From: Dactylorhiza incarnata
Lineage: Eukaryota; Streptophyta; Magnoliopsida; Asparagales; Orchidaceae
Assembly (NCBI GenBank): GCA_033032865.1
Contig: JAWHQI010000508.1
Span: 362,001-426,000 of the forward strand
DNA: 64,000 bases
Direction of reading: 5' to 3'
Shown here: positions 1-9,350 of the stretch, in pieces
Numbering within the stretch: position 1 is the first letter of the stretch
Layout: every line of letters begins with the position of its first letter
Made by a program: the position numbers and the translations under genes
The notes under the pieces: generated by a model
The model's database searches: none
What the model was told of the DNA's origin: nothing
Seen by the model: the letters and a program-made list of their open reading frames with translations, nothing else

Positions 1-381
1 TTGGAAGTGGAAAGGGATGTGGCAATGTGGGTCGTGGCCAATACAATTCAAATTGATTATGCACTCATTGTGGTAAAACTAACTACACAATTGAGAATTA
101 TTTCTTTAAGCACGGTTTTCCTCCTGGCTACAAGCCCAAACATATTTGTATCATCAATCATCTTGAGACTTCAGAACTTCCAATGGATACCATCTTGCAT
201 AAGAAAAATGGGCAAGTCTCAGGTGTGTCATTTTCAAAGGAATAATATGAAAGTATCTTGGCCATTATTCAATAATCCAAACTTCCAACTACACCTACTT
301 CTGATCATGCCTCCAACCTTGTTCACGCCTCTGTTTTAAACACCACAAACAATTCGTCATCAGCGGATTATTTATATAGGA
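1..381 (+). pseudogene. Copia-0 gag zinc knuckle and start of protease
   Basis: Reading frame 3 gives a copia Gag C-terminus with a CCHC knuckle of the type CTHCGKTN-Y-TIEN-Y, followed by KHGFPPGYKPK, a string typical of copia Gag. The expected His and last Cys of the knuckle are both Tyr, so the zinc site is lost, and there are stop codons on both sides. The end of the piece (about 363-381) reads like the beginning of the aspartic protease site with Trp and Asp changed. It is a broken fragment and continues at 6694. Confidence 0.7.
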
Positions 382-2347
382 TGTCAGATACTGTATATGG
401 TAGATATAACGTAGACTTACCTCGAGTGTTGTGATCACCCTCTCATGTATATATATCTATACATATCTTTTACTACAATAAAGGGAAAAGTTGCCTTTGG
501 TGCAACATTCAAAACATGCCCAATATAACCTTCTCCTTTTATTCTAATTACTTAACATATATTAATAAAGTTTTGTAATTATATAAATCTTATGCCCATT
601 TATGTAAGTACATAATATCCCAATAAAAAAATTCATCAAATCTAAATTTTTTTGACTAGAACTCCTACACCTATAATAGGCTATTGTCCTAAACCTATTA
701 TATATATATTTATATGATGTAATCTGAAATCCACAGAATTATATTTTAAATATTAAAATGCGATCTTTTAAAATATTGTGACGCTAGTGAGAATTTTACG
801 AGCAAGATCATGCGAGAACCGACCGAGGAATAGCTAGACATGTGTAAACGCCGAACATTTGCGCGCATTCCGCATTAAGAAATAATTCCTCCACAAGCAA
901 TACAATGAAAGTAAACAACGAAATTTTGCAATTAACGACAAACATGATTGGTAACAGCTAAGACAAACTCTGAATTTAAAAGTCATAAAAATATTTAAGC
1001 ATTAAAATTAGACTAGCATGAATGGAGCTCAAGGGAAATCAGAAGTATACCATTAATGCATGTTTGCCGCATTAAACCCAAGTCATTCTTCGGATGGCTG
1101 CAGGAACAGGAGCTGAAATCTCCACCATTTTGAGGATTTCTGGCAGTGGAGGAAGATTGCTGAATGGAAGGGAAGAGGGCAGGCAGCGGGGGTAAAGGTG
1201 GCGGCTGCGGTAGGGAGAAACAATGAATGGAGATCCGAGAAGTCGACGACGAACGACGATCCCGACGGGAACAAACGAGACAGTGGAAGAGATAATCGGG
1301 GTTTGACTGGTTACCGAAAGAAGTGAGGAATTAAACTCTTTTCTTTCGATTTCTGCCAGCTGCCTATCATGGAGAGAAATTAGGAATAAATAGGGTGAGG
1401 CTCATTTAATTCTCATTAAATGACATGGGGAATTCGGGCTCTTTGTTTTATAATGGGAATTGGGAAAAATTTTTCAAGGATTTTATATTTAATAAATACT
1501 AAATAAAGGGGGTTATAAAAAGGGAAGTGAGCTGGCTGCTGTAGTGAAATAAGGAGGGCGGTTCATTTGTAAAGAGACCTTAATAATGCAATAAATGAGG
1601 AACTTAAATGGGGGAGTTTCAAGAGGATATTTAAGAGGGGAATTTCGATGATAACACTTTGGATTCTCTAACATATTTTAATAAAATAATATCTGAAATT
1701 AAATTACGTAATATTAATTTCAGAAAATTAACAAACTTAATTATAATTATAATAATATTTCAAAGCTTGCTCTAATTATTACCTAGCCTAATTTGACAGA
1801 CCTTTTCATTCATGATCTTATTGGGCGGTCACTCCAATAAGTCGAACAAACTTGCGCGAGTAACATGCACGAAATAAAAGATACAAACACTTTTAACGAG
1901 CGCAAAAACACAAGAACATTAACGTGCGCGAAGATATGCGCTACTGAATACATATAATAATGCAAGACATAAAAATAAGATGCAAAAAAAAAATACGATG
2001 CGACTCAGGTTGCATCATTATATATAAAGTTTTTACGTATATACGAATATTTTATTACAAAATAAATATTGATGTATATTTTTTTACGGTCATTTTGAGT
2101 ACTCATATGTATATATTGCGGGCGAAGCTCGCCGGGGGCGGGCGAAGCCCGCCGTCGCCGACCGGGTTCTGCCGTATGCGGGCGCAGCTCGCTCGCTAAG
2201 AGTCAAAGAGCAAATACAAGCGCAACCCGCTAAGAGTCAGCGAGCACGGGCGAAGCCCGTGCGGAGCTGCTCGTATATATATATATGTGTTTGTGTGTGT
2301 GCATATCTTATTGTTGTGTCAATCTGAGAAATTGATTCATTCTATCA
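382..2347 (+). repeat. Copia-1 5' LTR, split by Helitron-1
   Basis: The LTR consists of 382-455 and 2274-2347, 148 bp once the insert is removed; the 3' LTR is 152 bp. The left part matches the start of the 3' LTR (GATACTGTATATGGTAGATAT) and the right part matches its end (TTATTGTTGTGTCAATCTGAGA). The break lies in the TA-rich middle of the LTR. Confidence 0.8.
456..2273 (+). mobile_element. Helitron-1: Helitron-like non-autonomous element
   Basis: It begins TCTATACATATC after an A and ends CTGCTCG before a T, fitting insertion between A and T in a TA run with no target duplication. A perfect 17-nt hairpin, CACGGGCGAAGCCCGTG, lies at 2245-2261, 12 nt from the 3' end, as in Helitrons. The last bases are CTCG rather than the canonical CTRR. 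The inside is AT-rich with no helicase and no protein I recognise; a 63-codon minus-strand ORF at 1083-1274 and the GC-rich block around it may be captured gene sequence. GC-rich palindromes at 2118-2265 resemble those of the elements at 20882 and 27984. Confidence 0.55.
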
Positions 2348-2360
2348 TGGTATCAGAGGC
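2348..2360 (+). promoter_or_regulatory. Copia-1 primer-binding site (initiator tRNA-Met type)
   Basis: TGGTATCAGAGGC directly follows the LTR end. Plant LTR elements commonly carry TGGTATCAGAGC, complementary to the 3' end of initiator tRNA-Met. Confidence 0.85.
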
Positions 2361-2559
2361 CTAAGTTTTTTTTTTCCGCATGCCGCCCTCGCCTCGTTCC
2401 CGCTTGCTGCGTACACCTCCCCCGCTGGTTCCGTCGACAACTTCTGTAGCTGTTTTCGACGCTGCTTCCCTTTGCCGACGACATCGAGCTCGATACTGTC
2501 ACTGTGTTTCTGTCTCGGCGACCTCCGCTGGTCCCGCTAGCCACCGCAATCTCGCTGCT

Positions 2560-2815
2560 CGTTCTGCCGATCTCCTGCTTCCGCCGATCCCGCTCCCATC
2601 GCTGCATTCGATCGACTGCTTCCGCCGATCCCGATCTCCCGCTTTCGTCGATCGCTGTTTCCGATCGCTGCTTCCGCCGATCCTGATCCAGCTTCCGCCG
2701 ATTGCTGCTTCCGATTGCTGTTTCTCGCGATCCTGTTCCCGTCGCTGGTATCCCGATCGCTGCTTACGACCTTAAGCAGGTTCGCCATCCTGCATCCGAT
2801 CGCTGCTTCCAGCCG
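2560..2815 (+). repeat. Copia-1 leader minisatellite
   Basis: Between the primer site and the first pol motifs there is a C/T-rich stretch with many imperfect copies of GCTTCCGCCGATCCCGATC and GATCGCTG. It is open in several frames, but none of the products resembles Gag, so I read it as non-coding leader repeats. Confidence 0.5.
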
Positions 2816-3802
2816 CTGCATGTTCTTGCCCCGATCCGACGTCAACATCGACAACTTAACCGCCGGCCTTGTTTTCCTCTTCCGACTGATCCCGCAGCCC
2901 CAGCCTCCTCGGCTGTTCTTCTTTTGATTCCGCAACCTCGACCTCCTCAGTTGATTTTCTCGATGGCATCCGGTGCTCATCCTCCTCCGACACCTTCTGC
3001 AGCTCAGTCCTGTGCTTCTCGTCGCCCGCCTGCCCGCTGCCACTACTTTCAGTGTCTTGGTCATGTAAAATCTGAGTGTCGCAAGATTCAGAAGGCTCAA
3101 CAGTCTGGTCAGCAACGTGCTCCTAGTGCACCTTCCGCTCACTTTTCGGTTTTGGCGCAGTCTCTCTCCGTATCTGCGCTTGCTCAGCTGATTGCCCAGC
3201 AGTTCTCCCAGTTTTCACTGCCTCGCTCCTCTGCCTCCGTACTTCCACCAGATGTTTATGACGCCTCTGTCTCTCAGCCGGCTGCTTCCGCCCCTGCAGG
3301 TATCTCTCCCTCCGACTGGTTGCTTGACTCTGGAGCCTCCTTTCACATGACATATGATGTCACCCACCTCTTGTCCTATCAGCCCGTCTCCTCTGACCTT
3401 AGTATCATGGTAGCAGATGACACCATTCTCCCCATCATCAGCCGCGATCTCCTTCACACCAGCCTTTTCGATGATCCAGATGTTGCCTACATACCCAAGT
3501 TATCCATGAACCTTATATCCGCCAGCCAGCTCACGTCCCACGGTTGTCTTGTTCTTTATGATGAGTTTACATGTCGTGTGCATGATCGTTTGAGTGGGAC
3601 ACTCCTTGGAGATGGCTGTTGTCGTAGCGGGGTGTACATCCTTGATCGTCTCCATCTTCCATCCACTTCATCGTCACCGACAGCTTCCACCCTGTCTTCC
3701 TTCCGTGAGCTTCTCTCAGTGACATCATCGTCTTGGTCAACCCAATGGTTCGCGTCTTGCATCTCTCATCAGTCATGGCTTCCTTGGTCGTATTTCTGTT
3801 GA
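2702..3802 (+). pseudogene. Copia-1 Gag knuckle, protease and pre-integrase
   Basis: The recognisable coding part starts near 2960. It shows a decayed CCHC knuckle CHYFQCLGHVKSEC (the second Cys is Phe), then the protease site SDWLLDSGASFHMT near 3310-3355, then the GAG-pre-integrase region with IPKLSMNLISASQLTS. The normal N-terminal Gag domain of about 200-250 residues is missing, so this copy could not have encoded a capsid. The frame is lost at 3802 before the integrase. Confidence 0.75.
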
Positions 3803-4466
3803 TCGGTCCCATTCTTGTACGAGTTGTAAACTTGGTAAACAGCTACAACTCCCCTATCCGTCTAGTGAGTCTAGGTCTTAGCATCCTTTTGATTTAGTTC
3901 ATTCTGATGTGTAGGGTCCCGTACCTTTTATATCCAAGGGTGGACATCGATACTATGTTCTCTTTGTTGATGATTATTCTCATTATTGTTGGGTCTACTT
4001 TATGCATTCTCGTTCTGAATTTTTTCAGATTTAGGTTACTTTTTCTGCTATGGTGCACACCCAGTTTTCTGCTTCCATACGTATTTTTCGTTCTAACTCG
4101 GGGGGGGGGGGGTACCTCTTCATGCTTTTCGCAATCTGCTAGCTACCCACGACACTCTTCCTCAGCTTGTCTGTCCCGGTGCTCACACTCAGAATGACAC
4201 CGCCGAAAGGAAGCATCGCTACATTATTGTGACAGCCTGCACCTTGCTCATCTCCTCTCACGTTTCTTCTCATTTTTGGGCTGAGGCTGTTTCCACTGCT
4301 GTCTACCTTATTAACCTGCAGCCTTCCACTTTCCTTCAGGGACAGAGTCCTGGTGCGTGTCTGTACTCCCCCCATGTTACACTCATCTTTGTGTTTTTGG
4401 CTGTCGGTGCTATGTTCTACTTCCTCCATGTGAGCGTACCAAGCTCTCTGCTCAGTCTGTTCCTTG
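3803..4466 (+). pseudogene. Copia-1 integrase core, broken
   Basis: Shifting frames give the parts of a copia integrase: HSDVWGP-like with Trp replaced by a stop (about 3900), [18 protein letters not shown] (about 3945), and the [16 protein letters not shown] region (about 4200-4300). Several stops and a run of about 12 G at 4101-4112 break it. The second catalytic Asp region is not readable around the G run. Confidence 0.65.
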
Positions 4467-6528
4467 TGTTTTTCTTGGATACAAAATGAGCACAAGGGCT
4501 ATCAATGTTATGACCCCGTTGCATGTCGACTTCGCATCTCACATGATGTCACCTTTGACGAGTCTCACCCTTTCTTTGTGTCCTCTGTCCCCTCAACCTT
4601 ACACTCATCTGTTACTCCCTCTGACGTGCAGTTTCTCACCCTTCCCATCTCCCCGTCTCATGTATCCTCTCTTCTGGTATGTCCACCTCCTCTTCCCTTG
4701 CCGCAGTCTACACCACTGCCGACCTCTCCAGTCTCACCTCCTCACTCCTCCCCTTCGCTACCCACTTCTCCCTCTGACGTGCTCGTCGTCCCCCTTCCAT
4801 ATCACTACACTCGTCATCCACTTTCTGTTCCCTCGGCTCCAGTGCCCCCAGACTCAGTGCCTGCCTCCTCCAGCGAGTGTCCTGTGGATGATCCTCATGC
4901 GCGTCGCTACCCACTTCGTGAGAGACATCCTCCCGACCGCCTTAGCCTTGCTACACTACCGCTGGACCTGCCTGCCCTTCCTGCTACTGCCTGTGGTACT
5001 CCAGAGCTGACTTCCTACCGTGAGGCTGCCGAGATACCTGAGTGACAGACTGCCATGTCTGCTGAGTTGGAGGCAATCGAGCACACTCGTACCTGGGAGT
5101 TTGCCCCTCTTCCACCCGGTGTTGTGCCTATTACTTGCAAGTGAGTCTTCAAGGTCAAGACTCGCTCAGATGGTTCTGTGGAGTGGTACAATGCTCAACT
5201 TGTGGCTCGTGATTTTCAGCAGGAGCAGGGGCGAGACTATGACGAGACCTTTGCTCCAGTTGCCCACATAACTACGGTTCGTACTCTTATTGTAGTTGCA
5301 GCTGTTCGCCACTGGTCTCTGTTCCAGCTTGACGTGAAGAATGCCTTTCTTCACGGCGACCTTCAGCAGGAGGTGTACATGCTTTCTCCTCCCGGTCTCT
5401 CCTCTCCTCCAGGCCTTGTCTGCCGCTTACGGCGAGCTCTTTACGGGCTCAAGCAGGCGCCCCGCGCGTGGTTTGCACGCTTCAGCTCAGCCATTACAGC
5501 CGCCGGTTTTCTGCCGAGTTCACATGATCCAGCCCTGTTTGTGCACTCCTCTCGTGGTCGGACTCTTCTGTTACTCTATGCGGATGATATGATTATTACT
5601 GGTGATGATCCTTCTCATGTGGCCTTCGTCAAGCATCATCTTCAGCAGCAGTTTCAGATATCTGATCTTGGATATTTGAGCTACTTCTTGGGCCTTGAGG
5701 TCACCTATACAGACCGTGATTTTCAGCTCTCTCAGCGGCGTTACACATCCGATCTCTTATCTCGGGCTGCTCTCTCTGACTCTCGCACCGTGGACACCCC
5801 TATGGAGCTTCACCTTCAGCTACGTCCGGATGATGAGGTTCCACTTTCTGATCCTACTCGCTATCTTCACCTTGTTCGGAGTCTCGTCTACCTCACTATT
5901 ACTCGGCCCGACATTGCCCATATTGTTCATGTGTTGAGCAGTTTGTTGGTGCGCCAACCTCTGTGCATTATGGTCATCTACTGCGGCTCCTGCGCTACCT
6001 CCAATCGACGACTTCACGTGGTCTCTTCTTCTCTAGCTGTAGTTCTCTGTAGCTCCGTGCTTACTCGGATGCTACCTGGGCCAGTGATCCTATTGATCGT
6101 CGATCTGTCACTGGTTTCTGTCTGTTCTTGGGTTCTTCCCTTATTGCATGGAAGTCCAAGAAACAGAACGGTGTTTCTCGTTCCAGCATTGAGGATGAGC
6201 TTCGTGCCATGACTACCACCGATGAGGATATTATATGGCTCCGCTGGCTTCTTGAGGACCTTGGTGTCTCTTTTCCAGATCTCACTCCACTCCACTGTGA
6301 TAACATTGGTGCCATTCAAATTACTCTGAACCCGGTGAAGCACTCTCTTTCCAAGCATATCAGGGTGATACTTTCTTCTTACGTGAGCAGTATGGTCGTG
6401 GTACTTTTGCTCTTTACTTTGTTCCTTCTGAGCAGCAGCTTGCAGATTTAATGACAAAGCCACAGACGCGGCACCAACATACCTATCTATTGCCCAAACT
6501 CTCAGTGTATGATTCCCTGCGAGTTTGA
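4464..6528 (+). pseudogene. Copia-1 integrase tail, reverse transcriptase and RNase H
   Basis: The frame holds the integrase C-terminal [18 protein letters not shown] region, a Pro/Ser linker, and a copia RT with LVARDFQQEQGRDYDETFAP, QLDVKNAFLHGDL, LYGLKQAPRAWF and the catalytic YADDMIITG (about 5577-5603). RNase H follows with YSDATWASDPIDRRS and KSKKQNGVSRSS. Two TGA stops (5043-5045 and 5151-5153) stand where Trp is expected, and frameshifts fall near 5940 and 6358. G-to-A changes at Trp codons fit decay of methylated DNA. Confidence 0.85.
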
Positions 6529-6541
6529 GGGGGGGGGGGGG
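6524..6541 (+). other. Copia-1 polypurine tract
   Basis: A purine run ending in about 13 G immediately precedes the 3' LTR, the position of the plus-strand primer. The pure G run is unusual and may be an expanded or mis-sequenced homopolymer. Confidence 0.6.
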
Positions 6542-6693
6542 TGTTAGATACTGTATATGGTAGATATAGGGCAGACTTACTTTGGGCGTTGTGATCGCCC
6601 TCTCATGTATAATATATATATTATAGATACTGTATAATATATATATGTATACCTTATTGTTATGTCAATATGAGAAATTGATTCATTTTATCA
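6542..6693 (+). repeat. Copia-1 3' LTR
   Basis: This 152-bp LTR starts TGTTAGATACTG and ends TTTTATCA. It differs from the 5' LTR by several substitutions and by TA-run length, so the insertion is not recent. Confidence 0.85.
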
Positions 6694-7677
6694 CATATCA
6701 CTTCTTGTTTTTCAAATTTTCATGAATTTCACAAAATAAAACCTATTTCTGCTAGTTTGTCTAATGGAAATTTTGTTTTACCCAAATATTCAGGTGCTTT
6801 TTATATCATCTCTATAATTACCCTTTTTGATGTCTTATATGTTCCAAAATTCCATGTCAATCTAGTTTCTGTCACCAAACTAACTCGTAATCTTCAATGT
6901 TCATTGCTTTTTCATGACTCCATATGCTTTCTTATACAAATCTTACAAGGGGATGATTGGCTCAGGTAGGGTAGACACTAGATGTCCCACCAAGCTTTCC
7001 AATTTCAAAACTTCCACATGTAATAACTGCCAATAAAAAACCCACTGTTTCTATGATATGACATCTTAGATTGAGTCATATTTCTCATTCTTGTTTAAAA
7101 ACAGTTGTCTGTTCAATTTTCTTTTATTCCAAATATTCCTATTTCACATTGTTATATATGTCATATTGCAAAACAAAGAAAATTACCTCATTTTCTAGTG
7201 ATTCTAAATCTTCTAAACCTTTTGAGTTGTTACATGCTGATATCCGGGGGCCCACGATTCCACTATCTTTGTTAATGGATACTGATTCTTTCTTACTCTC
7301 GGTGATGATTTTACTCATTTTGCTTGGATCATTTTTATGAAGCATTAAAGTGAAACAAGACACCATATACAAGTATACAACATTTCACTACCTATATCGA
7401 AACCCAGTTTCAAACAAAACTGCAGTCCATATGCAATGACAATGGGGCTGAGTTCATGATGCATGATTTTTACAATAGCAAAGGGATTCTACATCAAAGC
7501 ACTTGTGTTGAGATGCCACAACAAAATGAGGTGGTTGAACGCAAACATCAACATATATTAAACGTTGCCAGAGCTTTTTTCTTTCAAGCCAAATTACCAA
7601 TTCAATATTAGACTTATGCTATAGCTCAGTCTGTACATATAATCAATAGATTACCTACTCCATTGCTATCAAACTGA
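6694..7677 (+). pseudogene. Copia-0 protease end, pre-integrase and integrase
   Basis: The frame resumes with HITSCFSNFHEFHKIK, then a GAG-pre-integrase stretch DVLYVPKFHVNLVSVTKLT (6830-6885). Integrase motifs follow: SKPFELLHADIRGP (about 7215), NDNGAEF (about 7437) and PQQNEVVERKHQHILNVARA (about 7515). The D, D and E positions of the core are still visible, but frameshifts and stops are frequent. The text ends at LPTPLLSN and is cut at 7677; RT and RNase H are absent. Confidence 0.75.
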
Positions 7678-7815
7678 TGGCGCGGCCCCTCCGACACTCC
7701 TTGATGATGACCCGGTTGCCGAGGCGCTGCGACACAAAGATCTGAGGTGCCATGATGATGCTGAAGGAAGTCCGCGTTACAATCTCCGCCCGCGGCGTGC
7801 CCAAGCCGCCGTGAA
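7678..7815 (+). pseudogene. Possible C-terminal pol scrap before the Gypsy-1 LTR
   Basis: A short GC-rich frame reads DDDPVAEALRHKD, then RYNLRPRRAQAAVKN and a stop just before AT-rich LTR sequence. A basic C-terminal tail before an LTR fits the end of a gypsy polyprotein. If so, this LTR had coding sequence on both sides, as in tandem or recombined copies. The family assignment is a guess from position. Confidence 0.35.
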
Positions 7816-8889
7816 AAATTAAAGTTTTATTTATGCACTTTTATTTTATATTTATGAATATAAAATTATTTCATGTTTGATGATAATTTTATATTCATAA
7901 AAACTTGTCATTTTTTTATTTGGGACATTTTATTATGGTGTGTATTTAACCATACAGATGGATGAGATTACATCTCCATCATGGATGGTTATGGTTTTGT
8001 TGTAACTCCTATATAAGGAGGCCATTATGATGAGATTAGAATCATTGAAGAAGAAACCCTATTTTCTTATTGAAAATTTTGGCCACATGGAGGAACTCCT
8101 CTAGCCGCCGCCCCCTTTGGTGTGAAGCCTCCTGCGCAATCTCCATCCCGTTCGGTGCGACTCCGGCGTGGCTTCCTTCGGTGCGACTCCAAGGAAGAAG
8201 GTTGCAACCCTATTCGTTGTGACGCCGGTGGATCCGTGGAGAGAGTGAATCTCCCACCTTATCTTGTGTGTGTTCATCTTCTTGGTTGGGTAATCTCTTT
8301 CTCTTATTGTGATTTCTTTCTGTGAGATTTGTGGAGGTTTATTCGAACCGTCTTTTCCGTGATTTTTAAAACGCATCGCTTGCAAATTCTGATTTCGTTT
8401 TCGTTGTTATTGAATCTCTTGTAATCCGGATTGGGAAGATCCGTCGCGGGAGCAAAACTCGGCCTAGCCTTGACTTGTTCTCCAAGATTGGCACAATTAG
8501 TGCTAACAAGAGAATTAATCTCAACTAAAATTTCTACCGCTACTAATCGTTTGCCGCCGCTCCGAAATAAATTAATTGCTGCATTTGAAACGTCTCAAGT
8601 TGAAAATAATAGGTGCTTGTGTAGGTGCGGTGAGTTGTGTGCTTGTTGGAGAGGTAGGTCTTAAGGACGTTGTATCGAGTCCGGCTTACGGTGAGTTGTG
8701 TGCTTGTTGGAGAGGTAGGTCCTAAGGACGTTGTATCGAGTCCGTCATAATTTTATCATTCGGATTTGGGAGCCAACCGATCCCTTTCCGTTCGCTTTTG
8801 GTCGGAGCCCTCCTATGTTGTTTTTAATTTCTGTGATGTTGGTTTTCCGTTAGCGTAAACGAACGCGTGTCTCGTCCTTCGCTACATCA
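7812..8889 (+). repeat. Gypsy-1 LTR (left edge approximate)
   Basis: About 1.07 kb with no gene. The right edge ...CTACATCA is set by the primer site that follows. The left edge is uncertain because no second LTR is present for comparison. A TATA box (CTATATAAGGAGG) lies near 8010, followed by a CT-rich region rich in CCGGTTCGG-like words, consistent with U3, R and U5. Confidence 0.6.
8629..8744 (+). repeat. Tandem duplication inside the Gypsy-1 LTR
   Basis: A 55-bp sequence starting GGTGAGTTGTGTGCTTGTTG occurs at 8629-8683 and again at 8690-8744, period 61 bp, with one visible substitution. Confidence 0.8.
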
Positions 8890-8892
8890 ATT

Positions 8893-8905
8893 TGGTATCA
8901 AAGCG
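8893..8905 (+). promoter_or_regulatory. Gypsy-1 primer-binding site
   Basis: TGGTATCAAAGCG follows the LTR by 3 nt. It differs from the usual initiator-Met site TGGTATCAGAGC at one position and is followed by GAGGTT, a common context in plant elements. Confidence 0.65.
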
Positions 8906-9350
8906 AGGTTATGTTGAGTTCTATCTCGACACCATCCTTACTCTCAGATCTGTAGGCTATCCGTCCTCTAGTCGGTGCGTTCGTTAGCGCGGTCAAAATC
9001 TGAAAATTTTCGGATTGGTCTGCATTTAGTAAAATCTCAGAATCTTAAAACTTGTCAAAAAAATCTGAAATTTTTTCTGTAGCTTCCTGCATGTATTTCC
9101 AGCAACATTAAAACAGAAAGTTTTTCGATTCGTCCTCGTTAGGTCGGCCTGAAAATTGGGAACGTCGTAATTCTGTCTTGTTGGTCTGCGAATAGCGGGC
9201 CAAAACTTTCAATTTTTGTCGAAATTTAAACAAAAAAAATTTCTGGAAGTTCTCACTGTTAGGCACATCCCGAATATATTTTCCTGCCAAAATATTTCCT
9301 TTTAATCTGCACTACAAAAATTCACTAATCATAATTTTGTCCAACCCTGT
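8906..9350 (+). other. Gypsy-1 untranslated leader
   Basis: About 445 bp of AT-rich sequence between the primer site and the gag start. I see no ORF or structured repeat in it. Confidence 0.5.

Larger units (their letters stand above)
382..6693 (+). mobile_element. Copia-1: full-span Ty1/copia element with decayed pol
   Basis: The element is bounded by short LTRs starting TGT(C/T)AGATACTG and ending in TATCA, with an initiator-Met primer site after the 5' LTR and a G-run polypurine tract before the 3' LTR. Internal order is knuckle, protease, integrase, reverse transcriptase, RNase H, which is copia order; the short LTRs and RT motifs suggest the Ale/Retrofit group. The main Gag domain is missing. 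No matching 5-bp target duplication is visible (TAGGA on the left, CATAT on the right), and a few codons of the Copia-0 target are missing at the junction. Confidence 0.85.
1..7677 (+). mobile_element. Copia-0: old Ty1/copia remnant split by Copia-1
   Basis: Two pieces of one degraded copia element flank Copia-1. The left piece (1-381) ends in a decayed protease motif of the W-I-I-D-T-G type. The right piece (6694 onward) resumes with residues like N-H-I-T-S, the normal continuation of that protease motif, then runs through the GAG-pre-integrase region and the integrase core. Neither LTR is in the window: the left side is cut by the window edge and the right side stops abruptly at about 7677. 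This is the oldest layer of the left nest. That both pieces are one element is inferred from colinearity. Confidence 0.75.

Noticed and set aside
2380..3142. Overlapping ORFs on both strands (plus 2380-2775, minus 2537-3142) near the Copia-1 leader
   Set aside because: They are by-products of the pyrimidine-rich minisatellite; no domain, and the plus frame of pol starts after them.
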